Assembly (NCBI GenBank): GCA_963970005.1
Contig: CAXAMN010004224.1
Location: 1,012,172 to 1,076,171, forward strand
Length of the DNA stretch: 64,000 nucleotides
DNA from: Durusdinium trenchii
Lineage: Eukaryota; Sar; Dinophyceae; Suessiales; Symbiodiniaceae
Direction: 5' to 3'
The translations under genes and the position numbers were made by a program. The notes under the pieces are model-generated. The model saw nothing but the letters and a program-made list of their open reading frames with translations, was not told where the DNA came from and ran no database searches. Below are positions 42,360-53,178 of this stretch, piece after piece. Every line of letters begins with the position of its first letter. Within the stretch, counting starts at the first letter, position 1.

Positions 42360-42440
42360 AGACCTTTTCACATCTGCGACGCGAACCCCTCCCGCAACAT
42401 CGGGGCTGGACCGCAAGCGGTTGGGACCAACATCGTTGGG
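42360..42440 (+). CDS. candidate exon, two readings
   Basis: 81 bp, acceptor ctgaactggaag, donor GTGAGG. Phase-1 reading TFSHLRREPLPQHRGWTASG. A phase-0 frame (FHICDANPSRNIGAGPQAVG) is open further, to TGA 42526. Confidence 0.35.
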
Positions 42441-42642
42441 GTGAGGACCGACCAATGGACTCAGTCCATTGAAGTTACAAAATCTATCCAACGTTTCGCT
42501 TGCTTTTGAGATCCTCCAAGTGGCTCAACTGGGCAACTGTCCATACTGAGACATTTGCTGTAAACAAATGTAAAGAAACTCATGTAATTACTTCAAAGTC
42601 AGAGTTGGTCTGGATAATGGCTGTTTGTTTACCCAAAAATTG

Positions 42643-42678
42643 TGTGTTTGTGTTTGTGTTTGTGTTTGTGTGTGTTAC
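42643..42678 (+). repeat. (TGTGTT/TTTGTG) microsatellite
   Basis: Four or more tgtgtttgtgtt units. Confidence 0.7.
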
Positions 42679-43117
42679 GGTTTCGGCAGGTTGCATTTGT
42701 GGAGCCACACTCCATGAGCAGATCTTGGAGGTTTGTTTTAGTGGTTGTTGTGCCATTGAAAGCGATCATTACCCTAAAGTGGCTGGCAACAAAAGGACAC
42801 ACACATACACACACGTGGACACCCGCTGAGGACACGAATGTCTCACCAAGGAGACTTGGACCCTCTCAGCTGTAATTAGTTGTGATCAAGCTAGTGATGC
42901 AACATCAGTTGTGATCAAGTTCTGAAGCTGGATTCGTTGCGAACAATGATAGAGGGGCTGTTAGTCAGCAAAGAAGGGGGGTCCATTGGACAGTTCAACA
43001 GGAACCCTGTTTTCAGGGAAGAAGAAGGGCAGTGCACGTACATGAATCATCACGGAACCAAACCACAGGTGGGTGGAACTTTGGAGTCATTATCAGTTAT
43101 AAGTTATAAGACCCCAG

Positions 43118-43615
43118 GAGGGTGGTGTCTTTGGCTGCAAGAGTGGACAAACTGCTGCCATTGTGGAGCACTCTTCACGCCCGGTGTCTCGGGGCAGCTC
43201 AGGGGCAGAAGGCGCTTCATTCGTCACGAGGCCTGAAGAGGTCTCATTGGACCCAAGCATTGAACATGAAGCCACGGCATATTATGCCAAGTCTGCAGGA
43301 GACATGCCTCTGGGCAGGGTGGATGGTGCCTCCGGGAGGCTAGCGAGCGAGCTTCGGGGCTCGGCAAAGCATCATCCGTGCGGACGAAAGGAAGGCGCTG
43401 AAGGTGCCGAAGTGGTGAGTGAAGTGCCGCAAGGTGCCGAAGAAGCTTCTGGGCGGATTCACAGTGACAGCCATGCCACCAGATTCAAACGTGATGAAAC
43501 TGCTTGCAGTGGACCACGGCTGCTGGCGCCTTGGCGCTCTCTGACGAAAGCAGCGAGGCAGGCTGGCGTCGTGGTGGACACATGTCCGGGAAACATTTCG
43601 TTGTTGGAAAGGTGA
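43118..43615 (+). CDS. long intronless coding-like run, first frame
   Basis: Begins after AG at 43117 and stays open for 165 codons to TGA 43613. Includes SGQTAAIVEHSSRPVSRGSS, EEVSLDPSIEHEATAYYAKS and SEVPQGAEEASGRIHSDSHA. Acidic, Ala/Glu/Ser-rich, natural codons. It overlaps a second, shifted coding-like frame from about 43570. Confidence 0.5.
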   Translation, partial: EGGVFGCKSGQTAAIVEHSSRPVSRGSSGAEGASFVTRPEEVSLDPSIEHEATAYYAKSAGDMPLGRVDGASGRLASELRGSAKHHPCGRKEGAEGAEVVSEVPQGAEEASGRIHSDSHATRFKRDETACSGPRLLAPWRSLTKAARQAGVVVDTCPGNISLLER

Positions 43616-43869
43616 CTCCCGAGACCAAGCCAGACGTTGCTGCAGAGGGGCCCATGTCACCATTGGGTTTGAGATGGTTTGAAACGTCCCTTCAGCAGGC
43701 AAAACACATTTTGTGGACCCCACAGCAGCAAAACAGTCCTCAAGCCCCCCCAGTGGTGATGAAACTCCCAGCTGCCCAGGGTGATGCAGACGCAGTGGCG
43801 CCGCATGAACGCGCAGCCAAATCGCAGCAAAGCGAGTCCTGTGCAAGGTTGTCCAATTGTATGCAGTAG
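43571..43869 (+). CDS. intronless coding-like run, second frame
   Basis: Shifted relative to the previous entry. Reads GKHFVVGKVTPETKPDVAAE, then SLQQAKHILWTPQQQNSPQA and GDADAVAPHERAAKSQQSES, to TAG at 43867. The change of frame in mid-run suggests either an unseen splice (a GTGACT donor lies at 43613) or a frameshifted retrocopy. Confidence 0.45.
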
Positions 43870-44429
43870 TAATTTGTTGTAATACAACATCAATTACAAT
43901 AATCATGAATATGTATATAGTATCACTGGGACACATAAGTGCGTGTATATATTCAATGAGGGTGTACGTACCCTTTCAATACACATTTCACGGTCTCCAG
44001 ATGTTATTCCTGATGTGATTTGAATTGATTTTATACATGCTTTTTTCTTGGAAGTTGTAAGTTTCATGATTTGAGGATTATGGATGTCCCCCGCCCCATT
44101 CCATACATTTTCCTTGAACAAAGTATCTCTCCCCCTTTGTTTCTTACATGTTGTGAGATTTTGCTTGACCCTCCACCCCGGTTCATACAATGGCCGCAAA
44201 GGTGCCAAAAATGTAGATTTGCATAGGCGAGTGCGTCACCCCCTGTGCATACATTCAGGTCTTGAGCCCCCCGTGCCATTCATACATATCCTTAGAAGAG
44301 GGGGTGTCCAAAAACCCCGAGAGAACAACAACAATGTATTGAGGCTTTGAGACGCCCTTTTTCTCTCCCCTCCCTTTCGCAGATTGTTGTTCAACACCTG
44401 TCCCCTCCATTTGCATACATTAGCCAGAA

Positions 44430-44648
44430 ATGTATGAAACCGCTCCCCAGCAACTCTGCAGCAAACTTTCGAAGCGAGGCACGACCTTGCAAACAGAAGG
44501 CGTGATCGCTTTTCTGGGCCAACGTCTGCCCACCCGGAACGACGCTCCGGGTGGAGACCCGAAGGTTCGGCTGGTGAGGCTCCATCGGGAACGCCTCCGC
44601 ATGGGATGCCTCCCAGAACACGAGGAGAATATGCCGAACACGCCATGA
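44430..44648 (+). CDS. 72-codon open frame with ATG start
   Basis: ATG 44430 to TGA 44646: MYETAPQQLCSKLSKRGTTL, EGVIAFLGQRLPTRNDAPGG, then basic RLHRERLRMG. An AG two bases before the ATG could be a splice acceptor. A minus-strand frame of 142 codons overlaps. Confidence 0.4.
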   Translation: MYETAPQQLCSKLSKRGTTLQTEGVIAFLGQRLPTRNDAPGGDPKVRLVRLHRERLRMGCLPEHEENMPNTP

Positions 44649-44934
44649 CGGCAGAACACGCCATACGCGAACGAAAATGACAGGGAGCGGTCCGAAGGTT
44701 TGGGGCTTTCTTTCGTCGTTTGGTGGAGGATTCTTGAGGGATCTGAGATTGGCCAGAGATGGACCGTGGTAATACTTCTGATACATTGTGACAGCTCCCT
44801 ATTGCCTTCCATGTTCAACTTCAATCCTGGCAGTTTCGCAGGGAAACTCACTCAAGAAGGACAAGAGACCGAAACCCGTTGCTTGGGTGTTTCCGTATCT
44901 TAAACTACAGACCCATTTGGCAAGGATTGTTGGA

Positions 44935-45020
44935 CAGACGAAGTGCAGAGTGTGTCTTTCAGAAATGCAGAGTCCGGAGCCTCCAAGTGCCCGTTTACCA
45001 AGTCTCACCCCATGGCTGGG
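44935..45020 (+). CDS. weak candidate exon, Cys-containing
   Basis: After acceptor gacgaagtgcag one frame reads CVFQKCRVRSLQVPVYQVSP and ends at a TGA (45024). Another reads MQSPEPPSARLPSLTPWLGM. Unresolved. Confidence 0.25.
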
Positions 45021-45347
45021 AATGTTGACCTACATTGACCCCTTGAAACCAACCCAATGAAGGTTTTTCGTGCCACACATGGAGTGTTGGCATGGGAAAC
45101 CGGGGCATTGTAAGTACATGCGTGTTTTTCATAGCACCATAATGTTCAAATTTCTGCTGAACTAGAGGTTCCAGCTACTCTTCTCCCGGAAACCAAAAAA
45201 CATGGTTGCCTTTCTATGGTGACCACCTGGTAGCAGGGTCGAATGCGAAAACAGTGAGGTTCATTGGAGTTTGATGTGAATCTGCGGTGATAGACCCTGA
45301 TGGACCGACGCCTTCATCCACCAGACCTTTGGTTTGCCTTCGCAGTA

Positions 45348-45404
45348 TGTATCCCTAGGGATCCTAGGGCACCAAGTTCCTTCTGAGGTACTTGGAGCCC
45401 TAGG
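45348..45404. repeat. foldback family A, short form
   Basis: ccctagggatcctagggcac ... gtacttggagccctaggg, core lost. Confidence 0.6.
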
Positions 45405-45834
45405 GTATACAAAATATATGGAGTGTTTGAGAGATGGATATTGCATATATATACATATATTAATCACTGGACCATTTGTAGCCTCTGACCCCCGACGGGC
45501 ATCGGAGCAGACGAGATGAAGAGCCAAGGGAGCACTCGTCCCTCGTCATCCAGAAATTTTCAATGGGGGTCTGAGACCAAATCTTGGTCCCATCCACTCT
45601 CGTGGATTTTGTTGGGGCACCGAATTGACTTGTACGCCCTCCAAAAAGGCAGCTCACTCCATATAGGATTGCTGGATGGTGTTGGTCCTATGTTGGCGTC
45701 CTAGTTTCAGTAGATTTCAGTACCATGTCCTAAATTTGTGCATCTAGAACTGCGCTATAGGTAGATTAAACATATTTTCTGCTGCGTTCATGCATTTGGC
45801 CCAAGGGATATATAGTCGGATTTAGGCCAGATCA

Positions 45835-46072
45835 ATGGACGCCAGGGTTGCTAACAAAGCAAAAACAGAACCTGCAGGAACCACCTCCACTGACTGCACC
45901 GAGCAACTTCACCAACTTCACGCCATTCATTTCCCGTACACATCCACACACCAGGCTTGGCGTCCGGCCACCCACAGCGTCCCGCCGTGGGTACCCGTGG
46001 GCCACCGTTGCCATCTCTCGCCATGACCCGGCAGAGCGAGAGTGCTCGAATCGCTATGAGGCAGACGAGTGA
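45835..46072 (+). CDS. coding-like run, two plus frames
   Basis: ATG 45835 opens MDARVANKAKTEPAGTTSTD to TGA 46024. The +1 frame, LQEPPPLTAPSNFTNFTPFI then RLGVRPPTASRRGYPWATVA, runs to TGA 46070. One is probably an exon. Confidence 0.35.
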
Positions 46073-46165
46073 CGAGTGCTCCGCAAACAGCGAAACGGCC
46101 CGGTGAAGGTGTTCAGACCACGCTTCATAGGATGTCTACCAATAGGTAGATAATTAATGGTAGAT

Positions 46166-46265
46166 CCCTAGGGCTCCTGGCCCATATCCTCAGGTTCAGT
46201 GGTTAGACCCCCCCCAAATCCACCCACCCCTGTCGCATCTTCGAAATGGAGGTGGGCCAGGAGGT
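46166..46265. repeat. foldback family B
   Basis: ccctagggctcctggccc ... atcttcgaaatggaggtggg, core slightly altered. Confidence 0.65.
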
Positions 46266-46461
46266 TTTTTGGTGGAAAGATACTCTGAACATCTAGCTCG
46301 GTCTCCCTCCCAGAGCTGCTGAGCTGCTGAGCTCCCTCCCAGAGTGCCGAGGAGACGGACGGAGCCGGGTGCGAACACATCCACGAGCCCTCGATGGGAC
46401 TCGTGGGCAGTATCCTGATCCACATACCGAACCTCAGGGACGGTAAGGACGGAGACTAGTA

Positions 46462-46517
46462 AGGTGCCAGGAGGGTCCAATGACCTTCTGAGAAGGTGGC
46501 AGTGGATCCATATAGGG
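46462..46517. repeat. family A fragment
   Basis: ggtgccaggagggtccaatg followed by the accttctgagaaggt arm; left arm missing. Confidence 0.5.
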
Positions 46518-46707
46518 TATGATTCTATTTCTTTGGGGGGGGCCATGTTATATAGGTGCTGAAAGGGCCGGACCTGGCCGAGGATATGTGGTAACATGGA
46601 GCGTGGAGGAATACCATGGAATATCCTATGTCCACCTGTCCACCAACCTGACCAAAAAACAAAGCTCCTTGATTTCCTCATATTTCCTCCAATGAAAGGG
46701 CCATGAG

Positions 46708-46787
46708 TGGTCGAGACATTCCGTGCGGGTGGAGCGTTTCGAAAGGCCGCGAACGAAACGGCGATCTGGGACATGTGCATGCTGCAG
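46708..46787 (+). CDS. candidate exon
   Basis: After AG at 46707: VETFRAGGAFRKAANETAIW and then DMCMLQ, exiting at GTCCGG in phase 0. Another frame (RDIPCGWSVSKGRERNGDLG) is open for 92 codons over 46703-46981. Confidence 0.35.
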
Positions 46788-47238
46788 GTCCGGGTTTGCC
46801 TCAATGGGCTACCTGGTTACGTGGAGAAAGGCCCCTAGTAAAAAACCAGGTGGTGAACTCCACTACAAACAGGTGGCGAACTCCACGTAACCATGTTAAT
46901 TCCAGGGAGAGTAGATCTCTTTGGACATCCCCAACAACCCTCCGACTCGGCCCGGGCTTCATCCAGGCACAAGACTGGTAGCGTGGGCAACTTGCGCCGG
47001 AACCCAGTTGGAGTGCGCAAAGCTTTGGTTGCATGAGAAGCAGCCCCAAAAAGGAGGAGGTGATTGCTGCTAAGTCTTAAAGTGTCACCGAAACATGTAC
47101 TCAGCACAACACTGTTCAAAAGGTTTGCCAACAATTACTGACTGCCACCCGGTGGACTTGCCGGGTTTTGCTGATGTTTACTCCATCATGTGCACGCACA
47201 TTCCCCGTCGTATGTCCGGCATATCTCAATGATGAGAG

Positions 47239-47381
47239 ACCTGTGCTATCAACGGCTAGACATCGTCTTCGCTTGTCTACCATTCCTTTTCAACGGGCTG
47301 GGGGTTCGGGTGGGCTTCTTCTTCGATACATATCAAAGAATACTCATGGATCAATACAGGATTCGATTGGATACTCGCCAG
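47239..47381 (+). CDS. candidate exon, hydrophobic
   Basis: Open frame LCYQRLDIVFACLPFLFNGL, then GVRVGFFFDTYQRILMDQYR, exiting at GTCCTT in phase 0. The same frame stays open from 47190 to 47573 and may include a membrane segment. Confidence 0.4.
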
Positions 47382-47653
47382 GTCCTTGTAGGATCTCTTC
47401 CGCTGAAAACTCCAAGTCCTCTGGTTGAATGGTATTTGTCTTTTTTGATATTCAACTATCAGCACTTCAAGGGCCACTCATATCTCATGGTTTGTGATTT
47501 CTGGTTTGTTTCAGTCTGTTTCACCTCGCCTCAGGTTGGGTCAGAAGACTCCCAAGACCAAAGGCTCTCGTGACTTCCTGTGCCTGGACTCAGAAACGGA
47601 TTCGGAGTGGTCATACCCCTCCCCCCTGCAGACGATCCCATAGAACCTGCAGA

Positions 47654-47722
47654 ATTGACCTGTGGAAGACCATTTTCCTCTACAACCTAGTGGTTTTGGG
47701 GTTCCATGTTAATCTGCAGGGG
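47654..47722 (+). repeat. dispersed 70-bp repeat (copy)
   Basis: ggaagaccattttcctctac, ctagtggttttggggttcc, atgttaatctgcag. Confidence 0.55.
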
Positions 47723-47789
47723 AGTATACATTCATACTACCAGGAGTCACAAAGCGGTGGCTTTGAGCTTAGTGAGTGGATGTGACAGA

Positions 47790-48385
47790 AAGGACACCCC
47801 TATTCCACCAACAAGCATCCCCTAGTGGAACTACGTGGAACTATACTGGTATACATATTATGTATTAATAATTCCTGTAATTTTGTATTCACAGTGCAGG
47901 CGTGCTATCTAAGTAACTAAGTATGATCTAAAGATACATTGGGAAAATTAAAAGGACTCCACCAATAGCGGTGACATGTCAGAGTTGTGTATTGTCCGCT
48001 GCTCATATGGAGGTTCGTCATGGTTCGTTGATGTTCAGAGCACAAATCTCTTGTCCATTTCGGGTGCTACTACCATTGCCCAGACGCTCCATGAGACTGA
48101 CATGTTTACATATACTTTGGGGTGAAAAGGGGTGGTTTTCAAGGGGGTCAGGCACATAGACACCAGTCCCAAGGAGCGGTCGGGGATCGGATATCGGTGG
48201 ATTTGACTGCAGTGCAGCACTGCAGGGGCCATCCCTGCTCGATTGACCACATGGTTTAAGCCGTCGTACCTCCCCAATCATTTCCAGTTCCTGAGCGAAT
48301 CCAAGTCAATGATGGTATGTCCATGAGTCGAACAACGGCCCCGTCCAAGAGATTCACCTCAACCAGGCCCAAAGTGGATTCGTTG
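47790..48385. other. stretch without a supported exon
   Basis: No GC-rich island with splice signals; open frames here are short and typical of chance. Confidence 0.4.
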
Positions 48386-48592
48386 GTTTGAAGAACCACC
48401 TCCAAAGACTTAGAACACGGCATCCGAGGATTCTCCCACCCAAAGCCCACGTCGCAGCAAACGGGCCAACACGAAGCTTTGTGCCGATCAATTGGAGTGG
48501 TCCGTTTCGGGGGTCAATGGGGCGGAGTATATTCCAGTCCCAGACAGGTCGTGTCTGGGACAGGCTTCATGACCTCTTAGCCACTCCAACAG

Positions 48593-48782
48593 GGATGCGC
48601 CGACGTGCATCGACCGCTGCGACGGCTTCATGGAGCCGTGCTTCTCGTGCAGGCGCGACAACGTGAAGCGGGTCCGCGCCATGAGCCGCGATGTGCGCCG
48701 GGAGCGCCGCGAGCCGCCCGGCGGAGATCGCGCAGATCGCTGGGCCGATCGGTTGGTCGAGTCCTTGATACGAGCCCTGCAG
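48593..48782 (+). CDS. Cys-rich, high-GC3 exon
   Basis: Acceptor ccactccaacag, one starting base, then 63 codons to donor GTCCAG. Nearly 90 percent G/C at third positions. Reads DAPTCIDRCDGFMEPCFSCR, RDNVKRVRAMSRDVRRERRE, then GGDRADRWADRLVESLIRAL. The cysteine spacing (C-x3-C-x6-C-x2-C) followed by a basic helix suggests a small zinc-binding or nucleic-acid-binding module; no named family is certain. One of the clearest exons by codon use. Confidence 0.6.
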
Positions 48783-49059
48783 GTCCAGGTTTCATCCGAA
48801 TCGGATGTCCTTTGATCCCAGTTCGATCCTTCTTTTGAAGTACATTCACCTCGAAGATCCTCCTGAGAAGGTACCTTGGACCCTATATACCTGTTTGGGA
48901 CTGGGACATTGAGCGTCATGAGGCCCTGATCAGTGCATGAGGGCCGATCAGCTACTGAAGAAACAATGAACCTACTACCACCCTGACACGACCAGTGGAC
49001 TGGCATATTGACCGAGCAGGCCCGGGGTTTGTTTATTTCGAGGCCAATGGGCATTTTCT

Positions 49060-49845
49060 TCCAGTCCCATGTTTGTGAATGGTGCTATGAATTACCTTTT
49101 TGGGGAAGTTCTGTATGTTTTCTTCCCAAATTCGAGCGAATCCCTATAAACTACTTGAATTCCTGTGTTTGAAGCAATCTCATGGTTTTTGCGTGTTTAC
49201 CCTGTACAGCTTGCTTGGACACCAAGTCGGAACTTCAAGGACTTTGGGGGGGCATGGTGTGGAAGTTTGTTCAACGCCCCAGAAAGACCCGAAATCTTGT
49301 GAAGGTATGGATTCTCCCGAAGGAGGCCTCCAGCGTGTGTGCATCCAGGGGGTCTCTATGGTCCCACCAATGAGAACCGGGGGGAAGATGACCAAGACTA
49401 TATAGATTTAACCACCTGACCAGAGTTGCGGTTGTTTGCGGTTTTGCCGATCTCATCATCTCGAGACACGCTCTGTATTCGTATGTATTTGATTTGTATT
49501 TGCTATGTCAATGTCACATTATAAGACGATATAAGAGGTGGAGTGGGATCCATCTATACCAGCATCCCCCCAACAGGTGTCCTTGGGAGGGTTGTAACAA
49601 CCTGTTAGGCCCTAACAGGTCTCAATCGGTGACCTGTCGGAGGTGCTGGTATTTGTCTTGAAAACTACACCTTGCCTTTTTTGGAAATGCCAGTTGTTTC
49701 CTCCAGTGCCGGTTTTGGGGAATGGGCCCCTCTACCACTGGGCCCTCTGATGGGCCGTCTAGCAGCTATGCCCTGTCTCTGATATTTGGAGTGATTCCAG
49801 ACAGTCCACACACACTCCATTTTCATGGGGATCTATCCCATTGAC
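49060..49845. other. stretch without a supported exon
   Basis: Contains the family D element at 49557 and otherwise unremarkable DNA. Confidence 0.4.
49557..49652. repeat. family D element
   Basis: ataccagcatccccccaac ... tcggaggtgctggtat, inner aacaacctgttagg / cctaacagg stem. Confidence 0.65.
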
Positions 49846-49847
49846 CC

Positions 49848-50720
49848 CTACAGCCTGATCCTGATCAGTCTGAAGTCTTTGGGATTCTCAGTGTATCTCG
49901 CTCGATCTGAAGACCCGAAACATGAGCCAAAATCAAGTTTATAGGGAATCACAAGCAGATGGCATCGCTCTCTTACGATGTCAAACGTCATCAGATGTGC
50001 CACATCTGGAAAGAACATGTTCTTCATGAAGACCTGTTCTTGATCTTCCCAGACCCCCCGACCTGACTTCCCCTGCGACCTCTCGGACTTCCTCATCTCC
50101 GAGGTCTGAGATGCCAAGTGATCCCAGCCTCTCGGCAGCGAAGCGGGACGGCGGCTCCGTGACTTTTGCGACGTGGCGCGGTCCGCCCAAGCGATCAGCG
50201 ACGTGGAGTCTTTGGAGGCTCCTTCCTTTTTGGTGTCGATCGGTGTGGAGTCAATCTCTGAAACCTGTTCACCCAATTCGGGGTCTAAAACGACCTGAAA
50301 GGTGGTCGAGATAGGGACCCATTTGGGTGCTTTGAGGGGGCGATGTTCCAGTAGGTTTTGGGTGGAGGGGCCTCCAAGGAAAGGATCAAATCCTGAGGAA
50401 CATTTGTGCACGAAATAGATGTTTGTCGCAGTATAGCCGGATGTACTGGACTTGCAACGGGGTGTCCTTCTGAGGTCCCTTGACCGGTGCTGGAGTAGAT
50501 AGAAATGCTCATAATGCAATTGCTTTACACATGCAATACCAGCATACTTGCTTTGTGTGGATGCCTCGAGATATAACTTTTGTTTGATGTGCTGACTCCA
50601 GAGACCTCTCGTGGCGTTGACGATGCAAATGGCCGCTTCGCTGGCAGCAAATGGCAGGATTTTCTGTGAACATGCAAAAGTAATGCATTCAGATATATAC
50701 CGGGTCCAAGCTTCATCCAC
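49848..50720 (-). CDS. 290-codon open frame, longest in the window, unknown
   Basis: ATG at 50720 on the minus strand to a stop at 49848. N-terminus MDEAWTRYISECITFACSQK; middle FDPFLGGPSTQNLLEHRPLK and VLDPELGEQVSEIDSTPIDT; C-terminus rich in Arg/Ser/Lys. A frame this long is improbable by chance at this base composition (rough estimate well below one per window). A plus-strand exon candidate (50128-50298, GSEAGRRLRDFCDVARSAQA) overlaps it, so the strand is not settled. Possibly the remains of a mobile element or a single-exon gene. Confidence 0.35.
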   Translation of the reverse strand: MDEAWTRYISECITFACSQKILPFAASEAAICIVNATRGLWSQHIKQKLYLEASTQSKYAGIACVKQLHYEHFYLLQHRSRDLRRTPRCKSSTSGYTATNIYFVHKCSSGFDPFLGGPSTQNLLEHRPLKAPKWVPISTTFQVVLDPELGEQVSEIDSTPIDTKKEGASKDSTSLIAWADRATSQKSRSRRPASLPRGWDHLASQTSEMRKSERSQGKSGRGVWEDQEQVFMKNMFFPDVAHLMTFDIVRERCHLLVIPYKLDFGSCFGSSDRARYTENPKDFRLIRIRL

Positions 50721-51244
50721 ATCAGGTGGTTCGTTTTGTTCTACTCATAGTTGGAGGAGGTGAAACAATCGTATTTCATGTCTAAACCCTCACGAGGCGA
50801 CTCCGATTTTTGCATGCAGATTCATCCTTTGGGGATCTCAGAATGGTGTAATCTGGCAATACCCATGAGATGAAAGGTCCTTCCCAGTCATTCTCCAAGA
50901 TAATTCAAGGGCACAGGAACATGAGGAGCAGCACGCAGAACGCCCTTCCTTCCAAACCGAGGCTTTAAGCTGCAGCAGTTCGCGCATCTTGTCAAACTGT
51001 CGGGGTTTGGCTCCACCTTGGGACCTCGGGCCCTTCTTTTGATGTCCATAGACTCAAAAGAAAAGGATCTTCAAAGTATAGTAAGGACACATACCGTAAG
51101 ATCTCTAAGTACTGGAGGGTAGTCCATTGGTGACCCAGACTGGATGGTGGTAGGAAGACCAAATTCCGTCAAGCAGTCAGGGAGAGTAGACACGGGTCCT
51201 CAATGGTTGTTGGACGTGTCTTTATCACCTGAAAATGTGTCATG

Positions 51245-51436
51245 TCAATGATGTTTGGCCAGGGAGTCTGAGCCACCTGGCGGTGTTGGGGTAACGCGAA
51301 GGTAGTAACTCATCCCCGCAACCTCTTCAGGTATTTGGCCGAACCAGCCATGAGTATTCGAACTCTTTTGATCCGTCCAGCCGCCCCAGCCATGTTGTGG
51401 CGAACGCTGATCTTCATCCGTGTCCACTTGAGGCAA
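51245..51436 (-). CDS. minus-strand coding-like run with Gly-Trp motifs
   Basis: Minus frame MPQVDTDEDQRSPQHGWGGW, then TDQKSSNTHGWFGQIPEEVA, to a stop at 51245. Natural codons. It lies upstream of the 290-codon minus frame, so both may belong to one minus-strand unit. Confidence 0.35.
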   Translation of the reverse strand: MPQVDTDEDQRSPQHGWGGWTDQKSSNTHGWFGQIPEEVAGMSYYLRVTPTPPGGSDSLAKHH

Positions 51437-52242
51437 TGTGCGGTTGTTTCTTTGGGTGCTTTTTCTGCCGGCAGACTTACACCTTGGGAATCAGATGGAC
51501 TCAGAAGTCAGCCCATTCTTTGGTTCTGCTTAGAGTGATATCTATTTTCCTTATGAGCGAATCCCTTAATCCCTTTCTGAGGAAGATGGTTTATATAGAG
51601 ATCCGCTCCTCCAAGAATAACGCATGCCCCTGACACTCCATGGGGTTGGAAGAAAAACGCAGCCGATCCGCAACATGTACCCGCACCCTTGGCCTCATCG
51701 GTTGCCCCCAGACAGGTCGTACCAGGGGTGGTCGTAGGTGTCTGGTTTCTTTGTCCCATCAGGAACGTGGCTTCGCGACTTCATCAGACTCCTCACAGGC
51801 AGCGTGCTTTGGACTCACGTTCAAGTCCACAAGGTCCCAAAGGCTAAAAGAACTGGCCATGTAGGGGACGACCAGTCCATCCGAACATGGCTAGGGACAC
51901 TTGGCATGTCAGGATTGCTGGCCTCTTCTGGTGAGACGGTTTAGGATGGCCCCCACCGCTTACGGGCTTTCTGAGGCATTCATCCTCTTAGTGGATTGGT
52001 GGTCGAACCCCCCCTGTCACACTCCAAGGTCACCTGTCACTCTCCGACCACTGGTACGGGGTGTTTAGTTTTAGATAGGGAAGGTCTCCAACCTTCTCCA
52101 ACCAATGGGTAGACTGGTCGATGTCCCGGAACAAAGGTCGGAGTGTTGGGTGACCCGTCTCCCTACTTTGTGAGCGGTGCAGCGTGTGTGACGGTCGGTC
52201 ACCATTGGGAGGGTATAGCGACGCTCCAAGCCTGGACTACCA

Positions 52243-52352
52243 CCCTAGGCTTCCAACCACCATGAATTTAATAGGCTGAATCCCGAATCTGTAAGGATTT
52301 TACACTGCAAAAACCAGGTCAACCATGGTCAACCATTGTTTCAATGGTCTTG
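52243..52352 (+). repeat. dispersed repeat pair, copy 2
   Basis: Same blocks as 34119-34233, with gtcaaccat tandemly duplicated. Confidence 0.65.
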
Positions 52353-52388
52353 GAAGTCTGGACCATGCTTCTCTCAGGGACCGTCCAG

Positions 52389-52813
52389 GATGCACTCCTC
52401 GTGCGCGACCTGGACCTCCGGACGTGCACGCGCCGACCGCCGACCGCAGGGTGACGGCGCGACTTCAGGAGATGGCACCTGGGCAGCCAGAAAACGGGAC
52501 TCATGAAGCTCTGAGGCTCTGTTTTCGGCGAATTCAGGTTGCAGACAGTTTCTATTTTACTCTTTCTATCTTTTACTTTTGTTCATGTGTTGTGGTTGCA
52601 CGCGCTGCTCGGCGAATGTCGACAGACGACGGTGTGAACGTTTTATGTCTACAAAAGGGTGTGAACGACCTCGAAGCAAACGTTGGGAACAGACTGACTG
52701 AACATCTGACTGAACATTCAGAGAAACACGCCACCAGCAACCCCAAAAAACATCCATCCGTTTGCCATGCATCCGTGGGGGCCCTGGGTTACCAAGGTAT
52801 CCTGGTGCCATGA
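52389..52813 (+). CDS. coding-like run, exon plus open extension
   Basis: After acceptor ggaccgtccag: CTPRARPGPPDVHAPTADRR, VTARLQEMAPGQPENGTHEA, then LRLCFRRIQ and a phase-0 donor GTTGCA after 52537. If unspliced the frame continues through a hydrophobic stretch and MSTDDGVNVLCLQKGVNDLE to TGA 52811. Confidence 0.45.
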
Positions 52814-52974
52814 CCCACTGCGTCACCCCAAACTGCTTAGAGCGATGAAAATGCCTCGTTGATTCATCCCCCTGAGTGGACAACTAAGCTGTACCAAGTT
52901 ACGGCCTTCCATGTTGGTTAAGGGGCCGACTACCAAAAACTATTAGTCACTCGTTTAATATTATAGGATATAGT

Positions 52975-53085
52975 ACCTTACTAATAGGAAAAAGAACGCT
53001 ACTAGGATTAAGAGCATCGCTATTAGGAGCAAGAACGCTACTAGTAGCTCCTGGCCTTACTAGTAGCAAGAAGCTACTAGAGGCT
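52975..53085. repeat. ctagtag-type repeat cluster
   Basis: actaataggaaaaagaacgc and later cttactagtagcaagaagct; same family as 22845-22968. Confidence 0.55.
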
Positions 53086-53178
53086 CACCTGGAATGACGG
53101 TCAAAGTAGTAGTAGCGCCAAGCATCGGTCCAGTTCCTTTCCCAAGTTCCACTGGTGGTCGGTCTCCCGGCTCTCCAG

